Below the pieces are notes generated by a model. It worked only from the letters and a program-made list of their open reading frames with translations, was not told where the DNA came from and did not search any database. Below are positions 24,330 to 33,377 of a stretch of 59,813 nucleotides of DNA, piece by piece; positions within the stretch are counted from its first letter, which is position 1, and the number at the start of each line of letters is the position of its first letter. Source of the stretch: Gammaproteobacteria bacterium (lineage in GTDB: Bacteria; Pseudomonadota; Gammaproteobacteria; UBA6429; Thiohalophilaceae); contig JAHECZ010000014.1 of the NCBI GenBank assembly GCA_024641475.1, forward strand, positions 1-59,813. The letters are read 5' to 3'. A program made the position numbers and the translations under genes.

Positions 24330-25268
24330 ATGTTTAAGTACCGGTTAAGACTGGTGATTTATGCAGTTTTGTCGATATTGGGCGAGACGGCGCTGGCGAC
24401 AGGAACATGTCGGGATGTGTCGCTGGGCATACAGATATTGGGATCCGGCGGTCCGGAAATGACGGATCAGCGGGCATCCACGGGCTATCTGATCTGGCGC
24501 GATGGACATGCGCGTGTGCTCATTGATATGGGCCCCGGCAGTATGTTGCGCTTCGAACAAACCGGCGCGCAAGTAAACGATCTGCAAGTGATCCTGCTCA
24601 CACACTTGCATGTCGATCACAGCGCGGATCTGCCAGCCCTGATCAAGGCTGGTTATTTTACCCGGCGCAATGTGGATTTACCGGTCTATGGCCCGACGGG
24701 TAATACACTGATGCCCGGCACGACGGCGTTTGTCGCCGACTTGTTTAACAGTGCCAGTGGTGTATTTCGCTATCTGGGCAGTTATCTAAACGGGGAGGAC
24801 ACCTATCGATTGCTGCCTCATGATATTTCTGCTGAAGGAAAACAATCCACAATCGCTGTCAATGATCGCCGTTTCAAAATCACCGCCGTTTCAGTACATC
24901 ATGGTCCGATACCGGCATTGGCCTGGCGTATCGATTTAGCTGGCCAGGCAATTGTGATCAGTGGCGATATGAATGGTGATAATCATACACTCGAACTATT
25001 GGCCACTGGCGCAGATATTCTGATTGCGCATCATGCTATTCCGGAAGATGCGCACGGTACGGCGCGTGACTTGCACATGCCGCCATCGGTGATTGGTACG
25101 ATTGCCGCCACCGCCAAAGTAAAACAGTTGGTGTTATCGCATCGCATGATGCGTACTCTCGGCAATGAAACAGAATCAGAGAAAATTATTCGGCACCACT
25201 ATGGTGGTCGTATCGTATTCGGAGATGATTTGCAATGTTTTTCCCTGCAAGCCACTACTGAAAAATAA
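24330..25268 (+). CDS. Exported metallo-beta-lactamase-fold hydrolase
   Basis: This is a 312-residue protein with a signal peptide (cleavage near ALATG). The MBL motifs are present: THLHVDHSADLP (H-x-H-x-D-H), VHHGPIPALAWRI, VISGDMNGDN (metal-bridging aspartate) and a final LVLSHRMMR. It binds two zinc ions and hydrolyses an ester, lactone or similar bond in the periplasm. The pattern is closest to arylsulfatase/phosphodiesterase-type members, not to beta-lactamases. GGAG upstream of the ATG supports the start. Confidence 0.85.
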   Translation: MFKYRLRLVIYAVLSILGETALATGTCRDVSLGIQILGSGGPEMTDQRASTGYLIWRDGHARVLIDMGPGSMLRFEQTGAQVNDLQVILLTHLHVDHSADLPALIKAGYFTRRNVDLPVYGPTGNTLMPGTTAFVADLFNSASGVFRYLGSYLNGEDTYRLLPHDISAEGKQSTIAVNDRRFKITAVSVHHGPIPALAWRIDLAGQAIVISGDMNGDNHTLELLATGADILIAHHAIPEDAHGTARDLHMPPSVIGTIAATAKVKQLVLSHRMMRTLGNETESEKIIRHHYGGRIVFGDDLQCFSLQATTEK

Positions 25269-25305
25269 CAATTCAATAAGCATCACAGAGCAGGTGTCGT
25301 TTCTC

Positions 25306-26121
25306 ATGGGACCATTGTTGACCAAACAAACACAGACACAGTTACATCATGCCTTGCAAATCCGGTTGTCCCGGCTGGAATGTTCTCTGGACCTGGGTAA
25401 AACCAGTTCTGTGATTGAAATTCGCCAACAAGGCTGGGTTTGGCAGGATCAGTTATTTCCTTATTTGGATAAATGCAAAGACCGAACGATTTACTATTGG
25501 GCAGACGGGCAATTTCAGCCGGTTGCACGCTTCACTACATCATTGATCAAACTGGTTCCAACCGAATGGGGACCGCCGACGTTTGAAATCGATGGAATCA
25601 AGATGCTACCCACCGCACATGTGTCGCCTTATGCGGATGCACAACGCAAGGTTGAGTTGATTCAACCACATGGCAAAGTGATCCTGGATACCTGTGGCGG
25701 GTTGGGTTACTTTGCCGCCTGGTGTCTGCAAGGACAGGCCAGGCAAGTTTTGTCCTATGAGAAGAATGTTGAGGTAATTTGGTTGCGCAGTCTTAATCCG
25801 TGGTCACCTTCTGCGAATGCTGTACTGACATTAACGCATGCTGATATTACCGAGCAAATTACTACGTTGGCGTCGGCGTCAGTCGATGCCATCTTGCATG
25901 ATCCACCACGCTTTGGCATTGCCGGTGAATTGTACTCACAGGTTTTTTATAGCGAGTTAGCTCGCGTGTTAATGCGCCAAGGCAAATTGTTTCACTACAC
26001 CGGCACACCCAACAAGCTTACCAGTGGCCGTGATGTGCCCCAGGAAGTGGCTACTCGTCTGCGTAAAACCGGCTTTACAACAGAGTTTTATGGTGATGGC
26101 ATTCTGGCAACAAAGTTGTAA
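25306..26121 (+). CDS. SAM-dependent methyltransferase of the COG2521 type
   Basis: The ATG at 25306 gives 271 residues; the open frame from 25165 overlaps the MBL gene. Motif I is VILDTCGGLGYFAAWCLQGQ, the acidic SAM-ribose contact is SYEKN, and LNPWS is a distinctive block. The catalytic-type motif is ILHDPPRFG (DPP-R). The combination LNPWS plus DPPRF matches COG2521, described as predicted archaeal methyltransferase. Acceptor is unknown. The N-terminal 100 residues are a separate domain. It starts 37 bases after the MBL stop. Confidence 0.75.
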   Translation: MGPLLTKQTQTQLHHALQIRLSRLECSLDLGKTSSVIEIRQQGWVWQDQLFPYLDKCKDRTIYYWADGQFQPVARFTTSLIKLVPTEWGPPTFEIDGIKMLPTAHVSPYADAQRKVELIQPHGKVILDTCGGLGYFAAWCLQGQARQVLSYEKNVEVIWLRSLNPWSPSANAVLTLTHADITEQITTLASASVDAILHDPPRFGIAGELYSQVFYSELARVLMRQGKLFHYTGTPNKLTSGRDVPQEVATRLRKTGFTTEFYGDGILATKL

Positions 26122-26268
26122 CTCGGATAGCCCAGCTTAGTCACAATAATAATATGGTATATAGCGATGTTGCCTCTATTTTCGGGTTGGTTAAAGTGTG
26201 GCTGGAATAATCCGATACTTTATAAGTATTTACTCCTGGGGTATCTTCGTCTATTCGTGCATGTGGCG

Positions 26269-26300
26269 AGGCAAGCACCAGACATGCCCAGAACTTGCCT
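26269..26300. repeat. Inverted repeat upstream of hybrid kinase gene
   Basis: AGGCAAG and CTTGCCT form a 7-bp stem with an 18-base loop, ending 35 bases before the kinase start. It may be a leader hairpin or chance. Confidence 0.2.
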
Positions 26301-26335
26301 AACAAGATTTATTGGTTGAATCGACTGTCATAACG

Positions 26336-28567
26336 ATGAAAATACATAGCTCCCGGATAGCGATTACTATCGGCTTTGCCGCCATGATGGTGCTACTGAT
26401 TGTGCTCACTGCAATGTGGCTGGTTACGGTCCGCAATAATAACCAGCAGTTACAGGATTTGGTGGAAGATCATCAGGCTCGTCAGGATGTTTTCATTATG
26501 CGCGATTCCGTGCTTAAGCGAGCAATATATTTACACCGCATGATGCTTGCTGATGATGAGTTTGAGCGCGATAAATTACATATTGATTTTATGTTATTGG
26601 CGGCAGAATTTGTTACCGCACGCGATCACTTGTTAACAACGCAGATGATCAATAAACAGCGAAATGTCTGGAATGATATCCAATACAAGATTGGCCAAAA
26701 TTATCTAAAACAAACCAGGGTGGCCGATCTTATCGTGGCTGACAGATTGCAAGAAGCAAAATTGACAATGGTGAATGATGTTATCCCTTTGCAAAATGAA
26801 ATTCTTATTTCGCTGACAAGGATGCTGGAAGTGGGTGACGATGACGTGCGTGTCAAAATCGCCAACAGCGAAAAAAGCAACCATGCCGCCTACGTGTTGA
26901 TTGGTATATTGGGATCGATAATATTTGGTATTGGTCTGGCTATTGCGGTGTTGGTTCTGAAACGCACCCAGGCTTACGAACAAATGTTATTGAAAGCCAG
27001 GGAGGCAGAGGCAAATGCCAATCAGCAAAAATCCTTGTTTTTGGCCAATATGAGTCACGAGATTCGTACGCCGTTAACCGCAATTATAGGGTTTGCAGGA
27101 ATATTGTTGGATGAAAGTGTGACTCAGAAAGAACATACGAATGCCGCGCGCACGATCAAGGAAAATGGCAAGCATTTGCTGCATGTCATAAATGAAATAT
27201 TGGACGTATCAAAAATCGAATCCAATAAACTTTCAATCGAGATATTGAAAACTGATACCAACAAGATATTCGCTGATATCGATTCATTGCTGGGGATGCA
27301 GGCCAAGGGGAAAGGCCTGTTATTTTCCATTCAATACACAACGCCTGTGCCAGTGTATATCCAAACCGATCCCACGCGATTAAAGCAGATACTGTTGAAT
27401 TTATGTAGCAACGCGATCAAATTCACCGAAAAAGGCAGTGTGCAAGTACTGGTGGGTTTTGACCCGGGTGCCGAAACTTTATGTTGCGAAGTTGTAGATA
27501 CTGGTGTTGGTATTAGTCAGGAGCAAGCGGCGAAATTGTTTTCGCCATTTACACAGGCGGATTCTTCAACGACACGCCGATTCGGTGGAACTGGCTTGGG
27601 ATTGTACATCTCCAAACAATTGGCCGAAAAGCTCGGCGGCTCTCTTTCGATTGAAAGTGCGCATGGTCTTGGCGCCAGAGTAGTTATGAAAATAAAAACC
27701 GGTGTCATTGATAATTCGCAAATGTCTACAGGCCATCAGTCAGCAACACATAAACCGGATATATTTCACTCGATAATAATTCCGAAGTTGCAAGGAAATA
27801 TTTTGCTCGCCGAAGACAGCGCTGATAATCAATGTCTCATAAAACTCTATATCAACAAAACTGGTGCCAATATTGACACGGCTGATAATGGTAAAATCGC
27901 CTTCGATATGGCCTTGTCTAGACATTACGACTTGATATTGATGGATATGCAGATGCCAGTGATGGATGGTGTTACCACGACAGCACAGTTACGCAAAATG
28001 AACTACCAGGGGAAAATTGTGGCACTTACTGCCAATGCGACCAAAGAAGACCGGCAACGGTGCTTGCAAGCGGGCTGCGACAGTTTTCTGAGCAAGCCGA
28101 TTGATCGTGACGTTTTTTATGCGGAGCTGGCGAAATATCTTCAGGTAATATCGCGCAGGGAATTGGCGAATGAGCAAGCCTATCGTGGCATGACCACTGC
28201 CGATCCTGCAAGCGATAGTTCACTGCAATTTGATACCAAACTGGACATCGAAGTTGAATTGCTGGATTTGGCAGCGAATTTTATCGCCACCTTGCCTGGC
28301 CGCATTCAGGAAATACAAGCAGCTCTGGCTACGCAGCGGTGGCAGGATTTAACCAGCTTATTTCATCAGCTCAAAGGATTGGGAACAAGTTTCGGATTTC
28401 CCGAGATAACCAGGATGGCAGGTGATATTGAGCTGCAAATCAAACAGGAACAGTATTCGACGTTGCCAATATTTTTGCCACAATTTATTACGCTCCTGGA
28501 AAGTTCAATTCGACGCTTTGAGCTATTTAAGAAATCACAATCTGCTGACCCGTCGGCGGCTCAATAA
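26336..28567 (+). CDS. Hybrid sensor histidine kinase with REC and HPt domains
   Basis: The ATG at 26336 is used; TTG at 26312 is the in-frame alternative. The product has 743 residues. A helix at about 10-30 and a second at about 190-210 enclose a helical periplasmic sensor. HisKA phospho-acceptor is H241 (NMSHEIRTPLTAIIGFAG). The ATPase domain shows NLCSNAIKFT, VDTGVGI and GGTGLGLYISKQL. A receiver with phospho-acceptor D537 (LILMDMQMPVMDG) and an HPt domain with H677 (FHQLKGLGTSFGF) complete a phosphorelay. No cognate effector is adjacent. The output must be transferred to another receiver elsewhere. Confidence 0.93.
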   Translation: MKIHSSRIAITIGFAAMMVLLIVLTAMWLVTVRNNNQQLQDLVEDHQARQDVFIMRDSVLKRAIYLHRMMLADDEFERDKLHIDFMLLAAEFVTARDHLLTTQMINKQRNVWNDIQYKIGQNYLKQTRVADLIVADRLQEAKLTMVNDVIPLQNEILISLTRMLEVGDDDVRVKIANSEKSNHAAYVLIGILGSIIFGIGLAIAVLVLKRTQAYEQMLLKAREAEANANQQKSLFLANMSHEIRTPLTAIIGFAGILLDESVTQKEHTNAARTIKENGKHLLHVINEILDVSKIESNKLSIEILKTDTNKIFADIDSLLGMQAKGKGLLFSIQYTTPVPVYIQTDPTRLKQILLNLCSNAIKFTEKGSVQVLVGFDPGAETLCCEVVDTGVGISQEQAAKLFSPFTQADSSTTRRFGGTGLGLYISKQLAEKLGGSLSIESAHGLGARVVMKIKTGVIDNSQMSTGHQSATHKPDIFHSIIIPKLQGNILLAEDSADNQCLIKLYINKTGANIDTADNGKIAFDMALSRHYDLILMDMQMPVMDGVTTTAQLRKMNYQGKIVALTANATKEDRQRCLQAGCDSFLSKPIDRDVFYAELAKYLQVISRRELANEQAYRGMTTADPASDSSLQFDTKLDIEVELLDLAANFIATLPGRIQEIQAALATQRWQDLTSLFHQLKGLGTSFGFPEITRMAGDIELQIKQEQYSTLPIFLPQFITLLESSIRRFELFKKSQSADPSAAQ

Positions 28568-28627
28568 GCAGAGATAAAATACACTGCTATACTGGCCATA
28601 TCTATATAGATAATTTGTGGAGTTGGC

Positions 28628-29377
28628 GTGATTGGAATTGTGGCGCGGTTGTTGTGGTTGATTTGGTGCTGGCTGGAGTTGACTGCGCTCACACTAATTA
28701 TGTATGCCTTGTCATTTTTGCCACAGTGGCTATTACGCTCCTGGTATTCCAAAGTCTTCCGTTTTTGGTGCTGGCTATTCGTTACTGCCTTGGGTGTGGA
28801 TTTGCGCTTACATCAAAAGAACACCAAACCACTGCCCAAGCATTATATTCTGATTGCGAATCATCCATCGGCATTCGAAGATGTCGGTATTCCGAGTTTG
28901 TTTCCGGTCTATTCCCTGGCCAAGGAACAGGTTAAAGACTGGTGGCTGGTTGGTCGGATTAATATCGCTGCTGGTACGATGTTTGTGCATCGGGAAGATC
29001 CGGAATCGCGCAAGGCGGCAACGGCAACGCTCGAAGCCGAGGTGCGCAAAGGGCACAACATCGCACTATATCCCGAGGGAGGGTGTTTTGGTCGGCGTAT
29101 CCAGTCCAGGTTCCGTTATGGTGCATTCAAGGTCTCACTACTGACTGGCGTGCCGATCCTGCCGGTATTTCTCCACTACGAGTCGCAGGACGATTTTGAG
29201 TGGCGCAATCCGCAGACACTCCCGCAGAAAATCTGGCACTTCATCACGACACGCAATAATCGCGCGAATTATTATGTTTACGATGCAATTGAGCCGCAGC
29301 ATTTCACCACGACTGAAGACTATAATCTCTATGTCTATAACCTGTATCTTCAATGGCAGGCCCGCTACCTGGATTAA
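28628..29377 (+). CDS. 1-acyl-glycerol-3-phosphate acyltransferase (PlsC-family)
   Basis: The GTG at 28628 is preceded by GGAG at a good distance; the product has 249 residues. After a membrane helix (about 10-40), the acyltransferase motifs are NHPSAFED (N-H-x4-D), FVHREDPESR and YPEGGCFGRR (E-G). It transfers an acyl group to lysophosphatidic acid or a related lipid at the inner membrane. The exact acceptor is not defined. Confidence 0.85.
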   Translation: MIGIVARLLWLIWCWLELTALTLIMYALSFLPQWLLRSWYSKVFRFWCWLFVTALGVDLRLHQKNTKPLPKHYILIANHPSAFEDVGIPSLFPVYSLAKEQVKDWWLVGRINIAAGTMFVHREDPESRKAATATLEAEVRKGHNIALYPEGGCFGRRIQSRFRYGAFKVSLLTGVPILPVFLHYESQDDFEWRNPQTLPQKIWHFITTRNNRANYYVYDAIEPQHFTTTEDYNLYVYNLYLQWQARYLD

Positions 29378-29446
29378 GTCCAGCAGACACGGCGTAATAT
29401 CAGCATCTGAGTCGTGTATAGTATCCTGCTGCAGAACTATTTCGGT

Positions 29447-31240
29447 ATGATACGCACTATGTCGCCATTAACCCGTTTGTTTGCCTATGCCAGGCAATAT
29501 CGTGGGCAAGTAATCATTGCCACGCTGTATTCCATCCTGAACAAACTCTTTGATGTTTTGCCGGAAATCCTGATCGGCGTGGCCGTCGATGTGGTGGTGA
29601 ATCAAAAATCCTCGTTTGTCGCCCGTCTGGGTGTGGCTGAGCCTAAGGAACAAATTGTTCTGTTAGCCGTACTGACCGTGGCAATCTGGATCCTGGAATC
29701 ATTCTTTGAATATTTGTATAACCTCAAATGGCGCAACCTTGCGCAGAATCTGCAACATGATATGCGTATGGAGGCCTATGCGCATGTGCAGCGGCTGGAG
29801 CTGGCCTATTTCGAACGCAATCGGACCGGCAACCTGCTGGCCATTCTCAATGAAGATATCAATCAGATGGAACGCTTTCTCAATGGCGGTGCCAATGATC
29901 TGATTCAGGTGTTTTTTGGATCATTGATGGTTGGCGGCGTGTTCTTTGTGCTTACCAGTAAGCTGGCCTTCCTGGCGTTAGTCCCGGTGCCTTTTATCCT
30001 GTATGGGGCATTCTGGTTTCAATCGCGTTTGGCGCCACGCTACACCGCCGTTCGTGAAGCAGCCGGCGCCCTGGCAACCCGACTTAATAATAATCTCACC
30101 GGCATTGCCACCGTGAAGGCCTATACAGCAGAAGATTTTGAAGCGGAACATATTCGTGCTGGTTCCAATGCTTATCGCGCTCGCAATGCCGAAGCCATTC
30201 GCTGGTCAGCGGCAATTACGCCGGTTATTCGCATGGCGATTCTGGCTGGATTTACGGTAACGTTGGTGTATGGTGGTTTTCTGGCCTTGAATGGCGAGAT
30301 CGGGGTGGGCAGTTATTCAGTGCTGGTGTATCTCACCCAGCGGTTATTGTGGCCAATGACGCGTCTGGCGGAGATGACGGATTTATATCAACGCTCGATG
30401 GCCTCAATTCAACGCGTCATGGACTTGTTACAGACTCCGGTCACGATCTCTTATGAAGGCAAGTCGCTACCTTTAGCACACGTACGCGGCGAATTACACT
30501 TCGATCAAGTGCGTTATACCTATGCCAGCGGTATCAGCCCCGCGATTGATGGTCTGAGTGTACGTATTGCGCCGGGTGAGACGGTGGCATTTGTCGGTAG
30601 CACCGGCGGTGGCAAAAGTACCCTGACAAAATTATTGCTGCGTTTTCATGAACCGCAACAAGGTGAGATTCGTCTGGATGGTCAGCCGATCAATTCATTA
30701 AAGCTGCAGGATTTACGCCGTGCCATCGGTTATGTCGCACAGGATACTTTTTTGGCGGATGCCAGTGTGGCGGAGAATATTGCTTACGGCACTACCGGAA
30801 TAGCACGCGACGCGATTGTGGTGGCAGCCAAGGCGGCAGAGGCCGATGAGTTTATTCGCGGCTTGCCGCAAGGATACGATACGCAAGTGGGTGAACGTGG
30901 CATGAAACTGTCGGGTGGACAGCGTCAGCGTCTGGCATTAGCGCGTGCAATACTGAAAAATCCGCCCATCTTGATTTTGGACGAAGCGACGTCGGCCGTG
31001 GATAACGAGACCGAAGCTGCGATTCAACGCTCTCTGGATCGATTGGTGGTGGGGCGGACCAGTTTGATCATCGCGCATCGTTTATCAACCGTGCGTTATG
31101 CACACTGCATTCATGTATTGGATAAGGGCCGGATCGTCGAATCTGGTACGCATGAACAGCTTGTCGAGCGAGGCGGTATCTATGCTGCACTGTGGCGCCT
31201 GCAAACGGGGCAGCGGATGAGTGAGGCGGGGGTTAAATAA
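29447..31240 (+). CDS. ABC exporter half-transporter (MsbA-type)
   Basis: This is a 597-residue protein from ATG 29447; the next ATG 29459 is also possible. An N-terminal six-helix membrane domain (about 1-310) is fused to a C-terminal nucleotide-binding domain with Walker A GSTGGGKST, signature LSGGQRQRLALARA, Walker B ILILDEATSA and H-loop IAHRLST. It would function as a homodimer that flips a lipid, peptide or drug. The substrate is unknown. It lies downstream of the acyltransferase gene. Confidence 0.93.
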   Translation: MIRTMSPLTRLFAYARQYRGQVIIATLYSILNKLFDVLPEILIGVAVDVVVNQKSSFVARLGVAEPKEQIVLLAVLTVAIWILESFFEYLYNLKWRNLAQNLQHDMRMEAYAHVQRLELAYFERNRTGNLLAILNEDINQMERFLNGGANDLIQVFFGSLMVGGVFFVLTSKLAFLALVPVPFILYGAFWFQSRLAPRYTAVREAAGALATRLNNNLTGIATVKAYTAEDFEAEHIRAGSNAYRARNAEAIRWSAAITPVIRMAILAGFTVTLVYGGFLALNGEIGVGSYSVLVYLTQRLLWPMTRLAEMTDLYQRSMASIQRVMDLLQTPVTISYEGKSLPLAHVRGELHFDQVRYTYASGISPAIDGLSVRIAPGETVAFVGSTGGGKSTLTKLLLRFHEPQQGEIRLDGQPINSLKLQDLRRAIGYVAQDTFLADASVAENIAYGTTGIARDAIVVAAKAAEADEFIRGLPQGYDTQVGERGMKLSGGQRQRLALARAILKNPPILILDEATSAVDNETEAAIQRSLDRLVVGRTSLIIAHRLSTVRYAHCIHVLDKGRIVESGTHEQLVERGGIYAALWRLQTGQRMSEAGVK

Positions 31241-31248
31241 TTTCCGCC

Positions 31249-31761
31249 ATGAAAGCTTCTGTAATTATAATTTGTGCACTGCTGGTATCGTATGCCCCCA
31301 ATCTGGCTGCCACGCCAGGCGAAGTTCCCGAAGGTGGTCAATTGCGAGATGCGGTTTTATATGGCTTTGCCGGAGATTTTCGGCGGCTGTCCGAATTGTA
31401 TGGCAAACCATTGATTATCAATGTCTGGGCCAGTTGGTGTGGGCCTTGTCGAGCCGAGATGGGTTCGCTGGATCGGCTGGCTAAAAAATATGATGGCAAA
31501 CAATTTAATATAATTGGTATCACGACCGATGATGATGCCGATGCCGCATTGCGTTTTATGTTGCAAGCCGATGTGCACTTTGCTAACTATCATGATCATC
31601 AGTTGCTCTGGGAAAATATGTTGGGTGCAGACCGGATTCCGTTAACATTACTGATCGATAAGCAGGGACGTGTCCTTAAGAAAATCCATGGCAGTCATGA
31701 GTGGGATAGTCCCGAAGCATTGCAACTGATTGGTAACGAATTTGGTCTGAAATTGAAGTGA
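31249..31761 (+). CDS. TlpA-like periplasmic thiol-disulfide protein
   Basis: This is a 170-residue protein with a signal peptide (cleavage near LAA). The redox motif is WCGPC (VWASWCGPCRAEM), followed by IIGITTDDDADA and RIPLTLLIDKQG, the cis-proline element of TlpA/ResA. It reduces or oxidises disulfides in the periplasm, often for cytochrome c maturation. It starts 8 bases after the ABC transporter stop and may share a transcript. Confidence 0.9.
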   Translation: MKASVIIICALLVSYAPNLAATPGEVPEGGQLRDAVLYGFAGDFRRLSELYGKPLIINVWASWCGPCRAEMGSLDRLAKKYDGKQFNIIGITTDDDADAALRFMLQADVHFANYHDHQLLWENMLGADRIPLTLLIDKQGRVLKKIHGSHEWDSPEALQLIGNEFGLKLK

Positions 31762-31834
31762 CTTAATACAAGGGTGTGAATCGGTATCTGTCGCAATACC
31801 GAGTTACATGAATGATTGCGACGCAGGAGTGTCT

Positions 31835-32191
31835 ATGTCTGTCATTGCAAATATCGCCGTGGGTTTGGTGGCGTTGCTACACGTTTACTTCATGGTCTTG
31901 GAAATGTTTTTCTGGGATAAGCCACTGGGTATGCGGGTGTTTTCCTTGCAACCGGAATTTGCCAAGGCTACCAGGGTATTGGCTGCGAATCAGGGATTAT
32001 ATAATGGTTTTCTCGTAGCCGGATTGATTTGGGGACTGACGCAGGGGCCGGCTGGTCATCAAATCCAGATCTTTTTCTTACTCTGCGTCATTGTGGCGGG
32101 TATCTTTGGTGCACTGACTGCCAGTCGGCGTATTCTGTGGATACAGGCCATGCCGGCGACATTGGCCTTTGTGTTAGTAACCCTGTCATGA
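31835..32191 (+). CDS. DUF1304 membrane protein
   Basis: The ATG at 31835 follows AGGAG; the product has 118 residues and four predicted helices. The family signature is clear: LLHVYFMVLEMFFWDKPLG, then FAKATRVLAANQGLYNGFLV and FGALTASRRILW. Function of DUF1304 is unknown. It is an integral inner-membrane protein. Confidence 0.88.
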   Translation: MSVIANIAVGLVALLHVYFMVLEMFFWDKPLGMRVFSLQPEFAKATRVLAANQGLYNGFLVAGLIWGLTQGPAGHQIQIFFLLCVIVAGIFGALTASRRILWIQAMPATLAFVLVTLS

Positions 32192-32210
32192 TGCGACGGA
32201 ATAATTTGTT

Positions 32211-32765
32211 TTAACTTATCTTTTCCGGTGGTTGTTGCAGAGTAACAGGTTCAATCTGTACCACACCATGGTCACTGGTAAACATCAACATCCCTTCCTG
32301 TATTGAACATTGCAACTGCATATTACGACTTGCCAGTCCGGCCAGTGTCTGAGTAGTTTCGCCGGGCAGACGCAGTACGGTGAGATTTTTAATGCGTGCC
32401 AGTTCCGTCTGGTTTTGAGTCCACCAGGGTTCGGCACCCCGACCATAATTTATCACCACGACATGGCGGGCGCGGCCACTGGCCTTGCGGATCTGGCGCT
32501 CATCAGGTTGGCCGACTTCGATCCAGCGTTCAACATTGCCGGTGAGATCTTTTTGCCACAGGGCAGGCTCGTCTTCACTGGAGATGCCTTTGCCAAATTG
32601 CAGTGACTCATTCGCATAGCGCGCAAAAGCAAGTAACCGAATCATTACGCGTTCATCCGTCTCCGATGGGTGACGCGCAATGGTCAGTGCATGAGTCTGA
32701 TAGTACTGACGATCCATATCAGCGATATCCAGATTGATTTTATAAATAGTGGCGGTTAATGCCAT
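32211..32765 (-). CDS. yaeQ: YaeQ-family protein
   Basis: This is a 184-residue protein from ATG 32765, against 181 for E. coli YaeQ. It begins MALTATIYKINLDIADMDR and contains ALTIARHPSETDERVMIRLL, then WIEVGQPDERQIRKASGRA. The fold is of the PD-(D/E)XK nuclease superfamily. The role is not settled. It starts two bases after the S4-protein stop, so ybcJ and yaeQ form an operon. Confidence 0.93.
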   Translation of the reverse strand: MALTATIYKINLDIADMDRQYYQTHALTIARHPSETDERVMIRLLAFARYANESLQFGKGISSEDEPALWQKDLTGNVERWIEVGQPDERQIRKASGRARHVVVINYGRGAEPWWTQNQTELARIKNLTVLRLPGETTQTLAGLASRNMQLQCSIQEGMLMFTSDHGVVQIEPVTLQQPPEKIS

Positions 32766-32767
32766 AA

Positions 32768-32986
32768 TTACTTGCTCGCAACGTTGATGCGGGTTGCCTT
32801 GCATTCCACCATTTGACCGGCACGGATTTTGGCGGTTTTACGCATCTCAAGTTGACCATCAACGCGCACTTCGCCGGCGGCAACCATCGCCTTGCCCTGG
32901 CCGCCGCTGTCCGCCAGGCCAACAAGCTTGAGTAAATGGCATAGTTCGACATACTCGGTAGTTAATTCAAAAAGGATGGTTTGCAT
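32768..32986 (-). CDS. ybcJ: S4-domain RNA-binding protein (YbcJ-like)
   Basis: This is a 72-residue protein, close to E. coli YbcJ. The S4 fold is marked by YVELCHLLKLVGLADSGGQG, then GEVRVDGQLEMRK and a basic C-terminus. S4 domains bind structured RNA, often rRNA or tRNA. It is the first gene of a two-gene unit with yaeQ. Confidence 0.88.
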   Translation of the reverse strand: MQTILFELTTEYVELCHLLKLVGLADSGGQGKAMVAAGEVRVDGQLEMRKTAKIRAGQMVECKATRINVASK

Positions 32987-33107
32987 AGGTATGCATTATC
33001 TATCATGATAATGGCCAGCAGGTAGTATTTTTTCCGGCTATGCGACGCGGCTTGCCGGTCAATCGGCGCTAGAGTCGATACCTGTAATGCAACGATAAGG
33101 AGAGGCC

Positions 33108-33368
33108 ATGAAAAAACTGAAACATGAGGCAGAATTATTTAAGGAAGCGTTGCTGGCCGGGATGAAATATGGTGAAGAACGCGGGGCGGTTATTTTTGAA
33201 GCAACCGATTCCCAAAGTGAAAAAATACTGTATGTCTACCGGTTGCTGGTACACGACAAAATCATCCAGCCTTTGCCTGAAGATCAGGTATCACAACAAT
33301 CCATGCGGCACAAACTGGCATTATGGTATGCCAAGCAATTACCCAAAGATCACCCGTTATTAAAATAA
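33108..33368 (+). CDS. DUF5062 family protein
   Basis: This is an 86-residue protein with AAGGAG upstream of its ATG. The pattern LKHEAELFKEALLAGMKYGE, then YRLLVHDKIIQPLPEDQ and HKLALWYAKQLPKDHPL matches DUF5062, known mainly from gammaproteobacteria. It is small, charged and cytoplasmic. Function is unknown. Confidence 0.8.
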   Translation: MKKLKHEAELFKEALLAGMKYGEERGAVIFEATDSQSEKILYVYRLLVHDKIIQPLPEDQVSQQSMRHKLALWYAKQLPKDHPLLK

Positions 33369-33377
33369 TACGGCGTT

